In this document: positions 16,266 to 25,879 of the stretch, one piece after another
How positions within the stretch are numbered: position 1 is the first letter of the stretch
Layout: the number at the start of each line of letters is the position of its first letter
Assembly: GCF_900765565.1 (NCBI RefSeq)
Contig: NZ_CAAFRZ010000102.1
Location: 1 to 36,089, forward strand
Length of the DNA: 36,089 nucleotides
From: an uncultured Dialister sp.
Lineage (GTDB): Bacteria > Bacillota > Negativicutes > Veillonellales > Dialisteraceae
Reading direction: 5' to 3'
The notes under the pieces: generated by a model
Databases searched by the model: none
What the model saw: the letters and a program-made list of their open reading frames with translations, nothing else
Told to the model about the DNA's origin: nothing
Translations under genes and position numbers: made by a program

Positions 16266-18599
16266 TTACTTCACCAATGCATGGGCCAGCACGTCGTCTA
16301 CATTCTTTACATATACAAAATGAAGTTTATTTTTCACCGATTCCGGCAGCTCTTCCAGGTCCCTCTTATTCTTTTCCGGCAGAAGAATCTGTTTAATGCC
16401 CAGCCGGTTGGCAGCAAGTACCTTCTCTTTGACACCGCCAATGGGAAGGACCTCTCCGGTGAGCGTAATCTCCCCGGTCATGGCTGTATCGCCTCTCACT
16501 TTCCTTCCGGTATAGGCAGATGCCATGGCTGTAGCCATGGTGACGCCGGCAGAGGGCCCATCCTTAGGAACTGCCCCTTCCGGGAAATGGATATGGGTAT
16601 CCAGGGATTCATAGAAATCCTCTTTCAGCCCCAGTTCCTTTGCCCGGCTGCGGATGCAGGTATAGGCAGTTTCCGCCGATTCCTTCATCACATCTCCCAG
16701 CTGCCCTGTCAGGATGAGATGGCCTTTGCCTTTAATAGTGACTGCTTCTGTATCCAGCACTTCACCGCCAGCCATGGTCCAGGCCAGTCCATTCACCCGG
16801 CCCACCGCATCGGGATGCTCTTCCGCCATGGGCATGAATTTCACCGGCCCCAGGTATTTTTCCAGGGTCTTTGCAGAAAGGGCAGGCAGGGACTCGTCAT
16901 CCATGACGATTTTTTTGCCAACCTTCCGGCACAGGGCACCGATGGTTCTCTCCAGTTCCCTGACTCCCGCTTCTCTGGTGTATCCCTCGATAATCTTGCG
17001 AATCATGAGGTCCGTAAAGCGGATATCACCAGCCTTGAGACCGTTTCTTTCCCTCTGCCGGGGAATGAGGTACTGCTTGGCGATTTTCAGTTTTTCCTCT
17101 TCCGTGTATCCCGTCAGTTCAATGAGTTCCATACGGTCAAGCAGGGCCGGTGGAATGGTGGACACCGTGTTGGCGGTAGCCAGGAAAAAGACTTTTGACA
17201 GGTCAAAGGGGATATCAATGTAGTTATCATGGAATGCCTTATTCTGTTCCGGATCCAGGGCTTCCAGCAGGGCAGACGCAGGATCTCCTCGGAAATCAGC
17301 TCCCACTTTATCGATTTCATCCAGCAGGATAAGGGGATTCTTTGTCCCGGCCTGTCCGATGGCTTCAATAAAGCGGCCCGGCATGGCGCCGATATAGGTA
17401 CGGCGGTGGCCCCGGATTTCCGCTTCATCATGGATGCCACCCAGGGAAATCCTGGCAAACTTCCGGCCCATGGCATTGGCAATGGACTGGGCCAGGGAAG
17501 TCTTGCCTACGCCAGGAGGGCCGACAAAACAGATAATAGGTGCCTTGGCATCAGGAGCCAGCACACGGACTGCCAGATATTCCAGAATCCGTTCCTTGAT
17601 TTTTTCCAGTCCGAAATGGTCATGGTCCAGTACCTTTTTGGCCTGTTTCAGGTCTAGCTTATCCTGGCTTTCTTTGTTCCAAGGCAGGCTGAATATCCAG
17701 TCCAGATAATTCCGGGCCACCGCGGTCTCTGCCATCATAGGCGGCATGGCGGCCAGGTGATTGATTTCCTTTTCCAGTTTATCTTTGTATTCCTTCGGAA
17801 TATTCGTTTCCTGAAGTTTTTTCCTGTATCCATCGGCCTCTTTCTCCTGGCTCACCGTATCTCCCAGGCGATCGTGGATACTCTTGATTTTCTGGCGCAG
17901 GTAGTAGTCCTGCTGTTCCTTGTCCATTTTGGCACGGACATCCCCATTGATTTCCGCTTCCAGCCGGCCAATCTGGATTTCCTGGTCAAGAAGCCGCTGC
18001 ACCATCTGCAGGCGGGTCATGATATCAGTCTCTTCCAGCAGGTCCTGCCGCCGTTTCGGCGTAATCAGAAGCTGGGCAGAAATAAAATCCGCCGTCTCAC
18101 CGGGATCGGTGATGAGCTTCAGCTGTTCCATCTGGTCATCGGGAAGCCCCTGTTTTGTATTCCGGAGCCATTCAAAGAAATTTTTAAGAATGGTCCTCCG
18201 ATAGGCCTCTGCTTTAAGCTCATCGGCAGCCGGTGTTTCTTTCAGGTCATCTACCTCTGCCGAAAAACCATGGTCCGTATTTGTAATAGAAAGAATATCT
18301 ACCCGGGATACCCCTTCTGCAAGGATCCGGATGAGCCCGCCCGGGAGCTGCAGCATCTGGTTAATCTTTACCACAGTCCCTACCCGATATAAATCATCGG
18401 GGTCCGGATTCTCTATGGCTCCATTCTTCTGCATGGCCGTCACAATATAGCGATCTCCTTTGCCGGCGAACCGTACGGCGGCAATGGAGTCTTTCCGTCC
18501 TATATCAAGATTTACCGTCATACGAGGGTAAATCACTATATCCCTCAGCGCCACCAGCGGCAGGGTGAGGGCACTGTTTTCTTTTACCATTTCAGTCAT
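16266..18599 (-). CDS. lon: ATP-dependent protease Lon
   Basis: A 777-residue LonA-type protease, normal length. The N-terminal substrate domain starts with [15 protein letters not shown]. The AAA+ module has Walker [13 protein letters not shown] near residue 360 and Walker [12 protein letters not shown]. The C-terminal protease domain has the catalytic Ser in [11 protein letters not shown] and the catalytic Lys in [12 protein letters not shown]. It degrades damaged and regulatory proteins in the cytoplasm. I chose the ATG of MTEMVKEN, with GGAGG eight bases upstream. It follows clpX, but the clpX terminator at 18714-18756 implies a promoter of its own; TACAAT about 20 bases before the ribosome site could be the -10. 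Confidence 0.97.
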   Translation of the reverse strand: MTEMVKENSALTLPLVALRDIVIYPRMTVNLDIGRKDSIAAVRFAGKGDRYIVTAMQKNGAIENPDPDDLYRVGTVVKINQMLQLPGGLIRILAEGVSRVDILSITNTDHGFSAEVDDLKETPAADELKAEAYRRTILKNFFEWLRNTKQGLPDDQMEQLKLITDPGETADFISAQLLITPKRRQDLLEETDIMTRLQMVQRLLDQEIQIGRLEAEINGDVRAKMDKEQQDYYLRQKIKSIHDRLGDTVSQEKEADGYRKKLQETNIPKEYKDKLEKEINHLAAMPPMMAETAVARNYLDWIFSLPWNKESQDKLDLKQAKKVLDHDHFGLEKIKERILEYLAVRVLAPDAKAPIICFVGPPGVGKTSLAQSIANAMGRKFARISLGGIHDEAEIRGHRRTYIGAMPGRFIEAIGQAGTKNPLILLDEIDKVGADFRGDPASALLEALDPEQNKAFHDNYIDIPFDLSKVFFLATANTVSTIPPALLDRMELIELTGYTEEEKLKIAKQYLIPRQRERNGLKAGDIRFTDLMIRKIIEGYTREAGVRELERTIGALCRKVGKKIVMDDESLPALSAKTLEKYLGPVKFMPMAEEHPDAVGRVNGLAWTMAGGEVLDTEAVTIKGKGHLILTGQLGDVMKESAETAYTCIRSRAKELGLKEDFYESLDTHIHFPEGAVPKDGPSAGVTMATAMASAYTGRKVRGDTAMTGEITLTGEVLPIGGVKEKVLAANRLGIKQILLPEKNKRDLEELPESVKNKLHFVYVKNVDDVLAHALVK

Positions 18600-18713
18600 A
18601 TATGATTCCTCCATAACATATATTGTATCACATGGAAGAGTATGAATTTAATAGATTTTTTACAAACTACCGCCGAAGGGGGAAGAAGAATCGGCTTTTT
18701 TAAAAGAAAGAAA

Positions 18714-18756
18714 AAGGAGCTGTAAATAGATGAAACCATCTTTTTACAGTCCCTTT
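18714..18756 (-). terminator. Intrinsic terminator after clpX
   Basis: CTGTAAATAGATG (18720-18732) pairs with CATCTTTTTACAG (18737-18749) through 12 of 13 positions around a four-base loop. A pyrimidine-rich CTCCTTTTTCTTTC tract follows on the minus strand. It separates clpX from lon. Confidence 0.85.
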
Positions 18757-18785
18757 CTTTTTCTCTGTTTCCGGGAGAATTCCGA

Positions 18786-20027
18786 TTATTCCTTCGTCCC
18801 GCTCCGTGTCAGGATCGGATCAGAATGGTGGAGTACCACATCTTCCGTAACGGTGCACTTCGTCACATCTTTCATGCTTGGAATCTCGTACATAACCTTC
18901 TGCATGATTTTTTCAATGATGGCACGAAGTCCCCGGGCACCGGTATTCCGTTCGATAGCCTGTTTGGCGATGGCATGGATGGCCTTCTCATCAAATTCCA
19001 GGTCCACATGGTCCATGGCCAGCAGTTTCTGGTATTGCTTGACCAGTGCATTCTTTGGTTCCGTCAGGATTTTGACCAATGCATCTTCATTGAGTGGATG
19101 AAGGGGAACGATAACCGGCAGGCGGCCGATGAATTCAGGAATCAGGCCGTATTTCAGGAGATCCTCCGGCTGTACCTGCTGCAGCAGTTCCTCCATGTCC
19201 TTTTCATCTTTCTTTTCAATGTCCGCGCCAAATCCCATGACACTCTTCGTAAGACGGCGGTCGATGACTTTGTCAATGCCTGCAAAGGCGCCACCGCAGA
19301 TAAAGAGGATATTCGTCGTATCGATCTGGATCATTTCCTGGTTCGGATGCTTCCGTCCTCCCTGGGGCGGTACGCTGGCTACGGTACCTTCCAGAATTTT
19401 CAGGAGAGCCTGCTGCACTCCTTCACCGGATACATCCCGGGTGATGGAGGGGTTCTCAGACTTTCTGGCAATCTTATCGATTTCATCGATATAGACAATA
19501 CCCCGTTCTGCTTTATCGATATCATAGTCCGCTGCCTGGATCAGGCGGAGAAGGATATTTTCCACATCTTCCCCTACGTAGCCTGCTTCAGTCAGCGTCG
19601 TAGCATCGGAAATGGCAAAGGGAACATCCAGGAACCGGGCCAGGGTCTGGGCCAGAAGTGTTTTCCCGCTGCCCGTAGGTCCAAGCATGATGATATTGGA
19701 CTTCTGCAGTTCCACACCATCGTCTTCCCCTTCATGTTCGATTCGTTTGTAATGGTTGTACACCGCCACGGCCAATGCCATTTTGGCATCATCCTGTTCG
19801 ATGACATACTGGTCCATGTACTTTTTGATTTCTTCCGGCGTAGGCAGCTTGAACTTAGGAAGTGATTTCTTCTTGTCCGCCTTCAGTTCCTCCCGGAGGA
19901 TATTGGAGCATACTTCAATGCATTCGTTGCAGATATAGACTCCCGGGCCGGCAATCAGTTTTTCTACCTCATCCCCGGAGCGGCCGCAGAAACTGCAGAC
20001 CGGAGTTCCTTCTGTTTTTCTATCCAA
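18786..20027 (-). CDS. clpX: ATP-dependent Clp protease ATP-binding subunit ClpX
   Basis: A 413-residue unfoldase that feeds proteins to ClpP. A zinc-binding domain uses C11, C14, C33 and C36 (CSFC and CNEC). Walker A is [12 protein letters not shown] near residue 118, Walker B is [12 protein letters not shown], and the sensor and C-terminal region contains [14 protein letters not shown]. Length is normal. The start codon is TTG, with GGAGG six bases upstream; no in-frame ATG fits the N-terminus of the zinc domain. It begins 12 bases after clpP in the same direction, so ClpX and ClpP are coexpressed. Confidence 0.98.
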   Translation of the reverse strand: MDRKTEGTPVCSFCGRSGDEVEKLIAGPGVYICNECIEVCSNILREELKADKKKSLPKFKLPTPEEIKKYMDQYVIEQDDAKMALAVAVYNHYKRIEHEGEDDGVELQKSNIIMLGPTGSGKTLLAQTLARFLDVPFAISDATTLTEAGYVGEDVENILLRLIQAADYDIDKAERGIVYIDEIDKIARKSENPSITRDVSGEGVQQALLKILEGTVASVPPQGGRKHPNQEMIQIDTTNILFICGGAFAGIDKVIDRRLTKSVMGFGADIEKKDEKDMEELLQQVQPEDLLKYGLIPEFIGRLPVIVPLHPLNEDALVKILTEPKNALVKQYQKLLAMDHVDLEFDEKAIHAIAKQAIERNTGARGLRAIIEKIMQKVMYEIPSMKDVTKCTVTEDVVLHHSDPILTRSGTKE

Positions 20028-20039
20028 TGGGAGCCTCCT

Positions 20040-20645
20040 TTATTTGGCAGTTAACTTATGAAGATCATTGCGGGTCAGAATCTTATCGATGAGCCCGTAA
20101 TTCTTAGCCATTTCAGCGGTCATGAAGTTATCCCGTTCCGTATCCTTCTGGATCGTTTCCAGGGGCTGTCCGCTGTGCTTAGACAGGATGCCATTCAGTT
20201 CGCTGCGGAGACGGAGAATTTCACGGGCGTGAATTTCGATTTCCGTAGCCTGGCCCTGTACGCCGCCCAGGGGCTGGTGAATCATGATATTGGAATGGGG
20301 CAGTGCATACCGCTTACCTGCGGCACCGGCCGTCAGGAGTACCGCCGCCATGCTGGCGCAGGATCCGATACAGATGGTAGAAACATCAGGGCGGATATAC
20401 TGCATGGTGTCATAAATAGCAAGGCCTGCAGTCACCACACCACCGGGGCTGTTGATGTAAAGATGGATATCCTTAGAGGGATCTTCTGCTTCCAGGAACA
20501 GGAGCTGGGCAATAATGACATTGGCCATGTGGTCTTCAATCTGTCCGTCCAGGAAAATAATGCGATCCTTCAGGAGTCGGGAGTAAATGTCGTAGGACCG
20601 TTCTCCCTGTGCTGTCTGTTCAACTACAATCGGTACATATGCCAT
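20040..20645 (-). CDS. clpP: ATP-dependent Clp protease proteolytic subunit ClpP
   Basis: A 201-residue serine protease subunit that forms the double-ring chamber used with ClpX. The catalytic triad is visible: Ser98 in GSCASMAAV, His123 in MIHQPLGG and Asp172 in ERDNFMTAE. Length is normal. The ATG has AAAGGGTG upstream. It is followed within 12 bases by clpX. A perfect 18-bp palindrome about 35 bases upstream may be an operator; no CIRCE or CtsR consensus was seen. Confidence 0.98.
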   Translation of the reverse strand: MAYVPIVVEQTAQGERSYDIYSRLLKDRIIFLDGQIEDHMANVIIAQLLFLEAEDPSKDIHLYINSPGGVVTAGLAIYDTMQYIRPDVSTICIGSCASMAAVLLTAGAAGKRYALPHSNIMIHQPLGGVQGQATEIEIHAREILRLRSELNGILSKHSGQPLETIQKDTERDNFMTAEMAKNYGLIDKILTRNDLHKLTAK

Positions 20646-20676
20646 ATGTGTAACACCCTTTCTTTATGGGTACACT

Positions 20677-20694
20677 CTTTTCCGATCGGAAAAG
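20677..20694. promoter_or_regulatory. Perfect 18-bp palindrome upstream of clpP (candidate operator)
   Basis: CTTTTCCGATCGGAAAAG is fully self-complementary and centred about 40 bases before the clpP ATG. It does not match the CtsR heptads or the CIRCE element as I know them. It could bind a dimeric regulator or form a hairpin in a clpP leader. Confidence 0.5.
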
Positions 20695-20724
20695 TAGGGT
20701 AAACAGGAAATACAGTATATGGGC

Positions 20725-20757
20725 GAAAGAGACGCCGGTTATCCCCGCGTCTCTTTT
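20725..20757. terminator. Hairpin between tig and clpP (probable terminator)
   Basis: AAAGAGACGC (20726-20735) pairs perfectly with GCGTCTCTTT (20747-20756). The T-run is short on both strands, so termination of tig mRNA may be partial. Confidence 0.6.
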
Positions 20758-20815
20758 AACCACATCATCAGTCGTCTGATGCTGCATTCAAATGGATTAT
20801 ATGCCGAAAAGCAGG

Positions 20816-22315
20816 TTATTTTGCTTCTGCTTTACGGATAGTTTCGATGATTTCAGCTTTCTTGGCTTTGGATTCCAAAGCAATGCCTTTTTCTGCGGCA
20901 TAGGCTTTGAGATCCTTCACTGTCATGGATTCATAGTCATCGGTCTTCGGAGCTTCCGCCGCTTTCGGTGCTTCTTCAGCCTTCGGAGCTTCCGCAGCAG
21001 CTTCTGCTTCCTTCTTATCAGCTTCTGCTTTCTTTGCAGCGCCATAGATGAACGCAGCAGCCTTCTTGCGAAGTACGGAGTTCACCAGCATGCCTACGCG
21101 GTTTTCATCCCTGATAATCTTCATTACATCGTTGGGGTCAGCATTGAACTGGTGAGCCATGCTGTAGATTTCCATGGACAGGTCTTCATTGGTAACTTCC
21201 AGGCCTTCCTTGTCAGCAATGGTTTCAAGAACCAGGCCCTGGCGAACCTGTTCTTCTGCTGTCTTTTCATAGTCCTTGCGGAAATCGTCCATGGTCTTGC
21301 CGATGCTCTTCAGGTAATCTTCCATGGTAGAATTTCTGGATTCCATATTCAGCTTGATTTCATCTACGATTTCATCGATGCGCTGTTCAACCATTTCCTT
21401 AGGAATATCAACTTTAGCGTTGGCTACAGCCTGATTTATGAGAGCTTCATGATAAGCTTCTTCTGCCTGCTGGATAGCGGAAAGCTGCATCTGCTGTTTG
21501 ACAGCAGCCTTCAGGTCATCCATGGTTTCAAACTGGCTGATAGATTTTGCAAATGCATCATCCAGAGCCGGGAGCTGTTTCCGCTTTACATCACTGATAT
21601 GAACGGTAAATTCTGCTTCTTTGCCTTTGAGAGCATCCACGAAATAGTTTTCCGGGAATGTGACTTTTACAACCACATCATCACCGGCCTTATGTCCTTC
21701 CAGCTGTTCTTCAAAGCCGGGAATAAAGCTCTGGGAACCGATTTCGAGAGGATAGGTCTTGCCTTCGCCGCCTTCAAAAGGTTTTCCGTCAACGGTGCCT
21801 TTGAAGTCGATAATAGCGAAGTCACCTTTTTTCAGTTCAGCGCCGTCTTCTGCCTTTTCCAGTCTTGCATTCTGTTCAGCAGCTGCTTTGAGCTGGTCCA
21901 TAACCTGGTCATCGGTGATTTCCGGGTTATCTCTCTTGGCTTCCAGGCCCTTGTATTCGCCCAGTTCCACTTCCGGACGTTTTACAAAGGAAGCAGTGAA
22001 ATCAGCACCATCGGTTTCGGAGAACTTGCCTTCCTTCACATCCGGTGTAGTTACAGGAATCAGCTTTTCCTGGGAAAGAGCCTGCTGCAGGGATTCATTG
22101 ATCACAATATCCTTAGCTTCTGCTTCTACAGCGGCCTTGCCGAAATGCATTTCCAGGATCTTACGGCTTGCTTTGCCCTTACGGAAACCGGGGATTTTCA
22201 CCTGGTTCGCAATGCGGGATACAGCTCTCTTGAATCCCTTCTGTACAACTTCAGCCGGCAATTCAATGCTCACAGAAACCTTGTGCTGATCCAGTGCCTC
22301 AACTTTTACGTTCAT
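20816..22315 (-). CDS. tig: Trigger factor with an extra C-terminal SAP/HeH-like domain
   Basis: A 499-residue ribosome-associated chaperone and prolyl isomerase, about 60-70 residues longer than usual. The ribosome-docking signature GFRKGKAS lies near residue 45. The FKBP-like domain follows, with GDFAIIDFKGTVDGKPF and GFEEQLEGHKAGDDV. The helical C-domain forms the substrate cradle. The extra tail is an Ala/Pro/Glu/Lys linker with the repeat EAPKAEEAPKAAEAPK. It ends in SMTVKDLKAYAAEKGI and a short helix ending IIETIRKAEAK, resembling small SAP, HeH or Rho-N nucleic-acid-binding folds. It has its own promoter and is followed by clpP and clpX. Confidence 0.95.
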   Translation of the reverse strand: MNVKVEALDQHKVSVSIELPAEVVQKGFKRAVSRIANQVKIPGFRKGKASRKILEMHFGKAAVEAEAKDIVINESLQQALSQEKLIPVTTPDVKEGKFSETDGADFTASFVKRPEVELGEYKGLEAKRDNPEITDDQVMDQLKAAAEQNARLEKAEDGAELKKGDFAIIDFKGTVDGKPFEGGEGKTYPLEIGSQSFIPGFEEQLEGHKAGDDVVVKVTFPENYFVDALKGKEAEFTVHISDVKRKQLPALDDAFAKSISQFETMDDLKAAVKQQMQLSAIQQAEEAYHEALINQAVANAKVDIPKEMVEQRIDEIVDEIKLNMESRNSTMEDYLKSIGKTMDDFRKDYEKTAEEQVRQGLVLETIADKEGLEVTNEDLSMEIYSMAHQFNADPNDVMKIIRDENRVGMLVNSVLRKKAAAFIYGAAKKAEADKKEAEAAAEAPKAEEAPKAAEAPKTDDYESMTVKDLKAYAAEKGIALESKAKKAEIIETIRKAEAK

Positions 22316-22334
22316 AAAAAATATTCCTCCTTAA

Positions 22335-22348
22335 GTCGGCTAACCGAC
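22335..22348 (-). other. Small hairpin just before the trigger factor ribosome site
   Basis: GTCGG (22335-22339) pairs with CCGAC (22344-22348) around a four-base loop, next to TTAAGGAGG. It could modestly affect translation initiation. Confidence 0.35.
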
Positions 22349-22399
22349 AAATTGATACCTTTTTCAGGGTCCTACAGTGCACGATAAATCGCAAGTTAT

Positions 22400-22428
22400 A
22401 TTTTAGCACAAAAGGTCTTAAAAAACAA
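22400..22428 (-). promoter_or_regulatory. Promoter for tig
   Basis: On the minus strand, TTGTTT (22428-22423) and TAAAAT (22405-22400) are 17 bases apart, with a TGC extension before the -10. The leader would be about 80 bases. Confidence 0.75.
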
Positions 22429-22491
22429 ATATCTGCAGAATAATTATTATTTGTCCCTGCTTTGCTGCCATACAGAAATGACTGCTTATGA

Positions 22492-23370
22492 TTACATCCG
22501 TTCAGGATAATCCGCTGCCCCTTCCATCTCACGAGCCATCCGAAACAGGAGCCGGCCGCTCTGGGATTCTCCGTTCCCCTTTCTCCGGGCCAGACAGAGG
22601 GTGGAAAAAAGGGCATCTTCTTTCAGTATCCCCACCGACAGGCGGGAACTTTCCTGAAGGACAGACATCGGTGCCAGTGCCAATCCCAGTCCCGCTTCTG
22701 CCCATTCCCTGCAGGTCCTTGCATCATCAGCCACACAGTACACATTAGGCCGGAATTTTTCCTTTTCGCATTCCCCCAGAATGATCTTTTCCCACCGCCT
22801 GTACAGGATAAGAGGGCGGTCTCCCAAATCCTTAAGGAAAACCTCCTCCTTCCATGGCTTCGGAAATCCGACGCCCATGGGGGATTTGTCCAACACCACC
22901 ATTTCCAGGCCATACGTGGAAAAAGGAGAGCGAAGAAGGGAAATATCAATTTTCCCTTTCCGGAGCTTCTCCAGAAGTTCGTAGCTGTTCCCCTCTACCA
23001 CCTTAATCTGAATGTGGGGATACCGGTCTTCATACCTTTTGAGAAGGTGGTACAGTTTCCTATGGCCGCCGGATGATACAAGTCCAAGGCGAAGTACCCC
23101 CTGATGCCCTGTTTTCAATGTACTGATCTCTTCCCTGGCTGCCATCTCCAGGTCCAGCATCTCCAGGGCATACCGGTACAGTCGGCTGCCGGCTTCCGTA
23201 GGCGTCACCTGCCGGGCTCCCCTTTCGAACAGGGACGTGCCCAGTTCCTTTTCCAAAAGGTGCATCTGGCTGGAAAGGGGAGGCTGGGATATGTGAAGCT
23301 TTCTGGCTGCCCCGGTAATAGTTCCTTCCTCTATAATGGTTTTAAAATATCGCAGCTGCCTCAAGTCCAT
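22492..23370 (-). CDS. LysR-family transcriptional regulator
   Basis: A 292-residue LysR-type regulator. The N-terminal winged helix reads MDLRQLRYFKTIIEEGTITG and AARKLHISQPPLSSQM (about residues 1-60). The C-terminal half is a periplasmic-binding-like effector domain. The start chosen matches the usual LysR N-terminus and has GGAGA eight bases upstream. An in-frame ATG 15 codons earlier (23415) also has GGAG at a good distance, so a longer form is possible. It is divergent from the CHR transporter pair, which LysR regulators often control, but element B separates them. The effector is unknown. Confidence 0.9.
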   Translation of the reverse strand: MDLRQLRYFKTIIEEGTITGAARKLHISQPPLSSQMHLLEKELGTSLFERGARQVTPTEAGSRLYRYALEMLDLEMAAREEISTLKTGHQGVLRLGLVSSGGHRKLYHLLKRYEDRYPHIQIKVVEGNSYELLEKLRKGKIDISLLRSPFSTYGLEMVVLDKSPMGVGFPKPWKEEVFLKDLGDRPLILYRRWEKIILGECEKEKFRPNVYCVADDARTCREWAEAGLGLALAPMSVLQESSRLSVGILKEDALFSTLCLARRKGNGESQSGRLLFRMAREMEGAADYPERM

Positions 23371-23432
23371 ATATATCTTCTCCATATGCTTATTGATGAA
23401 ATAAATATTTTTCATATATCTCTCCACCTGTT

Positions 23433-23461
23433 ATGATACATATATTCCTTAAAGAGTGCAA
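23433..23461 (-). promoter_or_regulatory. Promoter for the LysR gene
   Basis: On the minus strand, TTGCAC (23461-23456) and TATCAT (23438-23433) are 17 bases apart. The start would be near 23426, just before the earlier of the two candidate start codons. Confidence 0.6.
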
Positions 23462-23542
23462 CAGTTAGCTGCTGACAGGATGTTAAGGATAACACTGTTG
23501 GGGTTTATGTGTTTCCATAAGTGGATGGTCCGAAGTACTGCC

Positions 23543-23801
23543 AACTTCAGTTTGTCGAGCTGTTGGGTATGGCGTTGATGGATAGCGTCATTCGTGCGGA
23601 GGCTTCTAGCTGCTAGCTCCTGGCTTTCAGGAAAGATCAACAGCCTACGGCATGAATGACCGACGGAAACAGGTAGGAAGCGCCGCAGGCAGGTCAGCTT
23701 TCCTAGTAGCTAACAGCTAGAAGCTAGAAGCCCCGTGCCAGTGACTCTGTCCAACAGCATGCCAAACCGCTTACCCTATCCGCTCGACAAACCGCAATAT
23801 T
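23543..23801. repeat. Palindromic intergenic element, copy B (MITE-like)
   Basis: This copy has the same orientation and arms as copy A. The left tip is CAGTTTGTCGAGCTGTT. The right tip is CGCTCGACAAACCGCAATAT. Inner arms carry GCTTCTAGCTGCTAGCTCCT and its partner GCTAACAGCTAGAAGCTAGA. It lies between the divergent lysR and CHR transporter genes and contains no gene. A 63-codon open frame partly inside it has no family resemblance. Confidence 0.8.
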
Positions 23802-23838
23802 CTGAAACCTTGCTAAGCCATTTTGGGAGGAAAAAACA

Positions 23839-24390
23839 ATGAAACTATTAATCCAGCTGTTCCTGATATTTGCCAAGATGGGCGCTGTCACTTTTGGCGG
23901 CGGTTATGCCATGCTTCCCATCCTGCAGCGGGAAGTGGTAGATAACCACCACTGGGCCACTGACGAAGAACTTATGGACTATTATGCCCTTGGCCAGGTA
24001 ACTCCCGGCATGATTGCCGTCAATGTAGCCACCTTTATAGGCCTCAAACTGAAAGGATTCTGGGGCGGCCTCTTTGCTACCATCGGTGTCATTACCCCCT
24101 CCATGATCATCATCACCGTAATTGCCTTGTTTCTCACCCAGTTCGAGGAAAATCCCTACGTTGTTCATGCATTCACCGGCATCCGCGCCTGCGTATGCAT
24201 ACTGATTCTCGATGCCGTCATAAAATTGGGAAAGAAATCGGTACGGGACAAAAGAACGCTTGCCATATTCCTGCTTATACTGGCCGTCGCCCTCTTTGCT
24301 CCGGTCTCTCCGGTATTCTCCGTAGTACTTGCCGGTGTTGTGGGTTTCTTCCTGAAACCCTCGGATAAGAAAGAAGGTGCTTCCAAATGA
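23839..24390 (+). CDS. CHR-family transporter subunit 1 (ChrA-like, short)
   Basis: A 183-residue membrane protein equal to one half of a full ChrA. The family signature FGGGYAMLPILQREVV lies near residues 20-35, and GQVTPGMIAVNVATFIG follows. Short CHR proteins work as pairs, and the second half is the next gene, which overlaps this one by four bases (ATGA). The family is named for chromate efflux, but many gut anaerobe pairs have no proven chromate role. GGAGG precedes the ATG. The divergent LysR gene is the likely regulator. Confidence 0.88.
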   Translation: MKLLIQLFLIFAKMGAVTFGGGYAMLPILQREVVDNHHWATDEELMDYYALGQVTPGMIAVNVATFIGLKLKGFWGGLFATIGVITPSMIIITVIALFLTQFEENPYVVHAFTGIRACVCILILDAVIKLGKKSVRDKRTLAIFLLILAVALFAPVSPVFSVVLAGVVGFFLKPSDKKEGASK

Positions 24391-24950
24391 TCTGGCTCCA
24401 GATGTTCTGGGAATTTTTTAAAGCCGGCCTTTTTGCTGTAGGCGGCGGCCTGGCAACCCTTCCTTTCCTGTATGATATTTCCCAGCGTACCGGATGGTTC
24501 ACTGCAGAAGATATAGCCAATATGATTGCCATTTCCGAATCCACCCCAGGGCCCTTGGGAGTCAACATGGCTACCTATGCCGGATTCCAGGCCCTGGGCA
24601 TCCCGGGCGGCATCTACACCACCCTTTCCCTCACCGCTCCCGCCCTTATTGTCATCAGCATCGTATATGCGGTTCTTAAGAAATTCAAGGAATCCGATGC
24701 CATGGCCCGCATCTTTTACGGACTTCGCCCTGCTTCCACGGCTCTCATCGCGGCTGCCGGTCTGGGTGTTGCCAAGATTTCCCTCCTGAATCTTCCCCTC
24801 TTCTCTTCCACCGGTTCTCTCATGAGCCTCTTCCGCTGGCCCTCCCTCATCCTTGCCGTAATCATTTATGTGGGGCTTGTGAAATTCCGCTGGCATCCGG
24901 TCATCTACATTGCTATTTCTGCCGTAGCCGGAGTGGTATTGGGACTCTAA
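24387..24950 (+). CDS. CHR-family transporter subunit 2 (ChrA-like, short)
   Basis: A 187-residue partner of the preceding gene, with the equivalent motifs AVGGGLATLPFLYDIS and ISESTPGPLGVNMATYAG. Translation is coupled through the ATGA overlap. Together the two chains make up a two-domain CHR transporter. A bidirectional terminator follows about 120 bases later. The transported anion is unknown. Confidence 0.88.
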   Translation: MIWLQMFWEFFKAGLFAVGGGLATLPFLYDISQRTGWFTAEDIANMIAISESTPGPLGVNMATYAGFQALGIPGGIYTTLSLTAPALIVISIVYAVLKKFKESDAMARIFYGLRPASTALIAAAGLGVAKISLLNLPLFSSTGSLMSLFRWPSLILAVIIYVGLVKFRWHPVIYIAISAVAGVVLGL

Positions 24951-25070
24951 GGAGCCCTTACATCTTATGGTTCCCACGTTGATACCCTTTCGCCAATCGA
25001 TATGCTCTTCGTTTTCCAAAGGGTGAAAATTCTCAAGGCCAGCATGGATGACTGTTTCATTGAGGCAATA

Positions 25071-25097
25071 AAAAACTGCGCAAAAGCGCAGTTTTTT
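25071..25097. terminator. Bidirectional intrinsic terminator
   Basis: AAAAACTGCGC (25071-25081) pairs with GCGCAGTTTTT (25086-25096) around an AAAA loop. It serves both the CHR pair (plus) and the amino acid ABC genes (minus). Confidence 0.92.
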
Positions 25098-25105
25098 ATT
25101 TTGAT

Positions 25106-25867
25106 TTATGCCCGGAGAATGGATTTCAGGAATGCTTTGGTCCGTTCATTTTGAGGATGGTCAAAGACCTCCTCACTGGTACCTTCTTCTTCCACCCTGC
25201 CATCTACCATAAAGAGCACCCTGTCGGAAACGGATTTGGCAAAGGCCATTTCATGGGTCACAATGGCCATAGTCATATTTTCATCGGCCAGCTGCTGGAT
25301 GGTTTTCAGTACTTCCCCGGTAAGTTCCGGATCCAGTGCCGATGTAGGTTCATCGAAGAGCATGATGTCCGGATTCATGGCCAGGGCACGGGCAATAGCT
25401 ACCCGCTGCTTCTGCCCACCGGAAAGACTGCCCGGATACATGTCCTTCTTATTCAGAAGTCCCACCTTATTCAGGAGGTCTTCTGCCACCGGGAGGATTT
25501 CCTCCTTTTTCATGCCCTTCACATAAATGGGGGCCGCCATCACATTATCAATCACTGTCATATGGGGGAACAGATTAAAAGACTGGAAAACCATGCCCAT
25601 TTTCCCAAGGATTTCTTTCTGTTTCTTTTCATCCGCATAGACCACGGTTCCATTCTTTTCTTCCGCCAGTGTATCGCCATCTACCCGTATGGATCCTCCC
25701 TGGATGGTCTCCAGATGGATCAGGCACCGGAGCAGCGTACTTTTCCCGGCACCGGAGGGACCGATAATAGAAAGGACTTCCCCCTTTTCCAGATTCATGT
25801 TAACACCGTGAAGGATGGTCAGTTTCCCAAAGTCTTTACGGATATCTTTCATTTCAATAAAACTCAT
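25106..25867 (-). CDS. Polar amino acid ABC transporter ATP-binding protein (GlnQ-like)
   Basis: A 253-residue ABC ATPase. Walker A is [13 protein letters not shown] near residues 34-46, the Q-loop is [15 protein letters not shown], the signature is [16 protein letters not shown], Walker B is [13 protein letters not shown] and the switch His is in IVTHEM. This pattern is typical of the glutamine/cystine/arginine subgroup. It begins 12 bases after the permease gene and energises import with it and the lipoprotein at 27003. Substrate specificity is not readable. Confidence 0.94.
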   Translation of the reverse strand: MSFIEMKDIRKDFGKLTILHGVNMNLEKGEVLSIIGPSGAGKSTLLRCLIHLETIQGGSIRVDGDTLAEEKNGTVVYADEKKQKEILGKMGMVFQSFNLFPHMTVIDNVMAAPIYVKGMKKEEILPVAEDLLNKVGLLNKKDMYPGSLSGGQKQRVAIARALAMNPDIMLFDEPTSALDPELTGEVLKTIQQLADENMTMAIVTHEMAFAKSVSDRVLFMVDGRVEEEGTSEEVFDHPQNERTKAFLKSILRA

Positions 25868-25879
25868 GCCTTCACCTCA

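Noticed and set aside
23449..23640. A 63-codon minus-strand frame at the edge of element B
   Set aside because: It overlaps the repeat, has no ribosome site and does not resemble any family.
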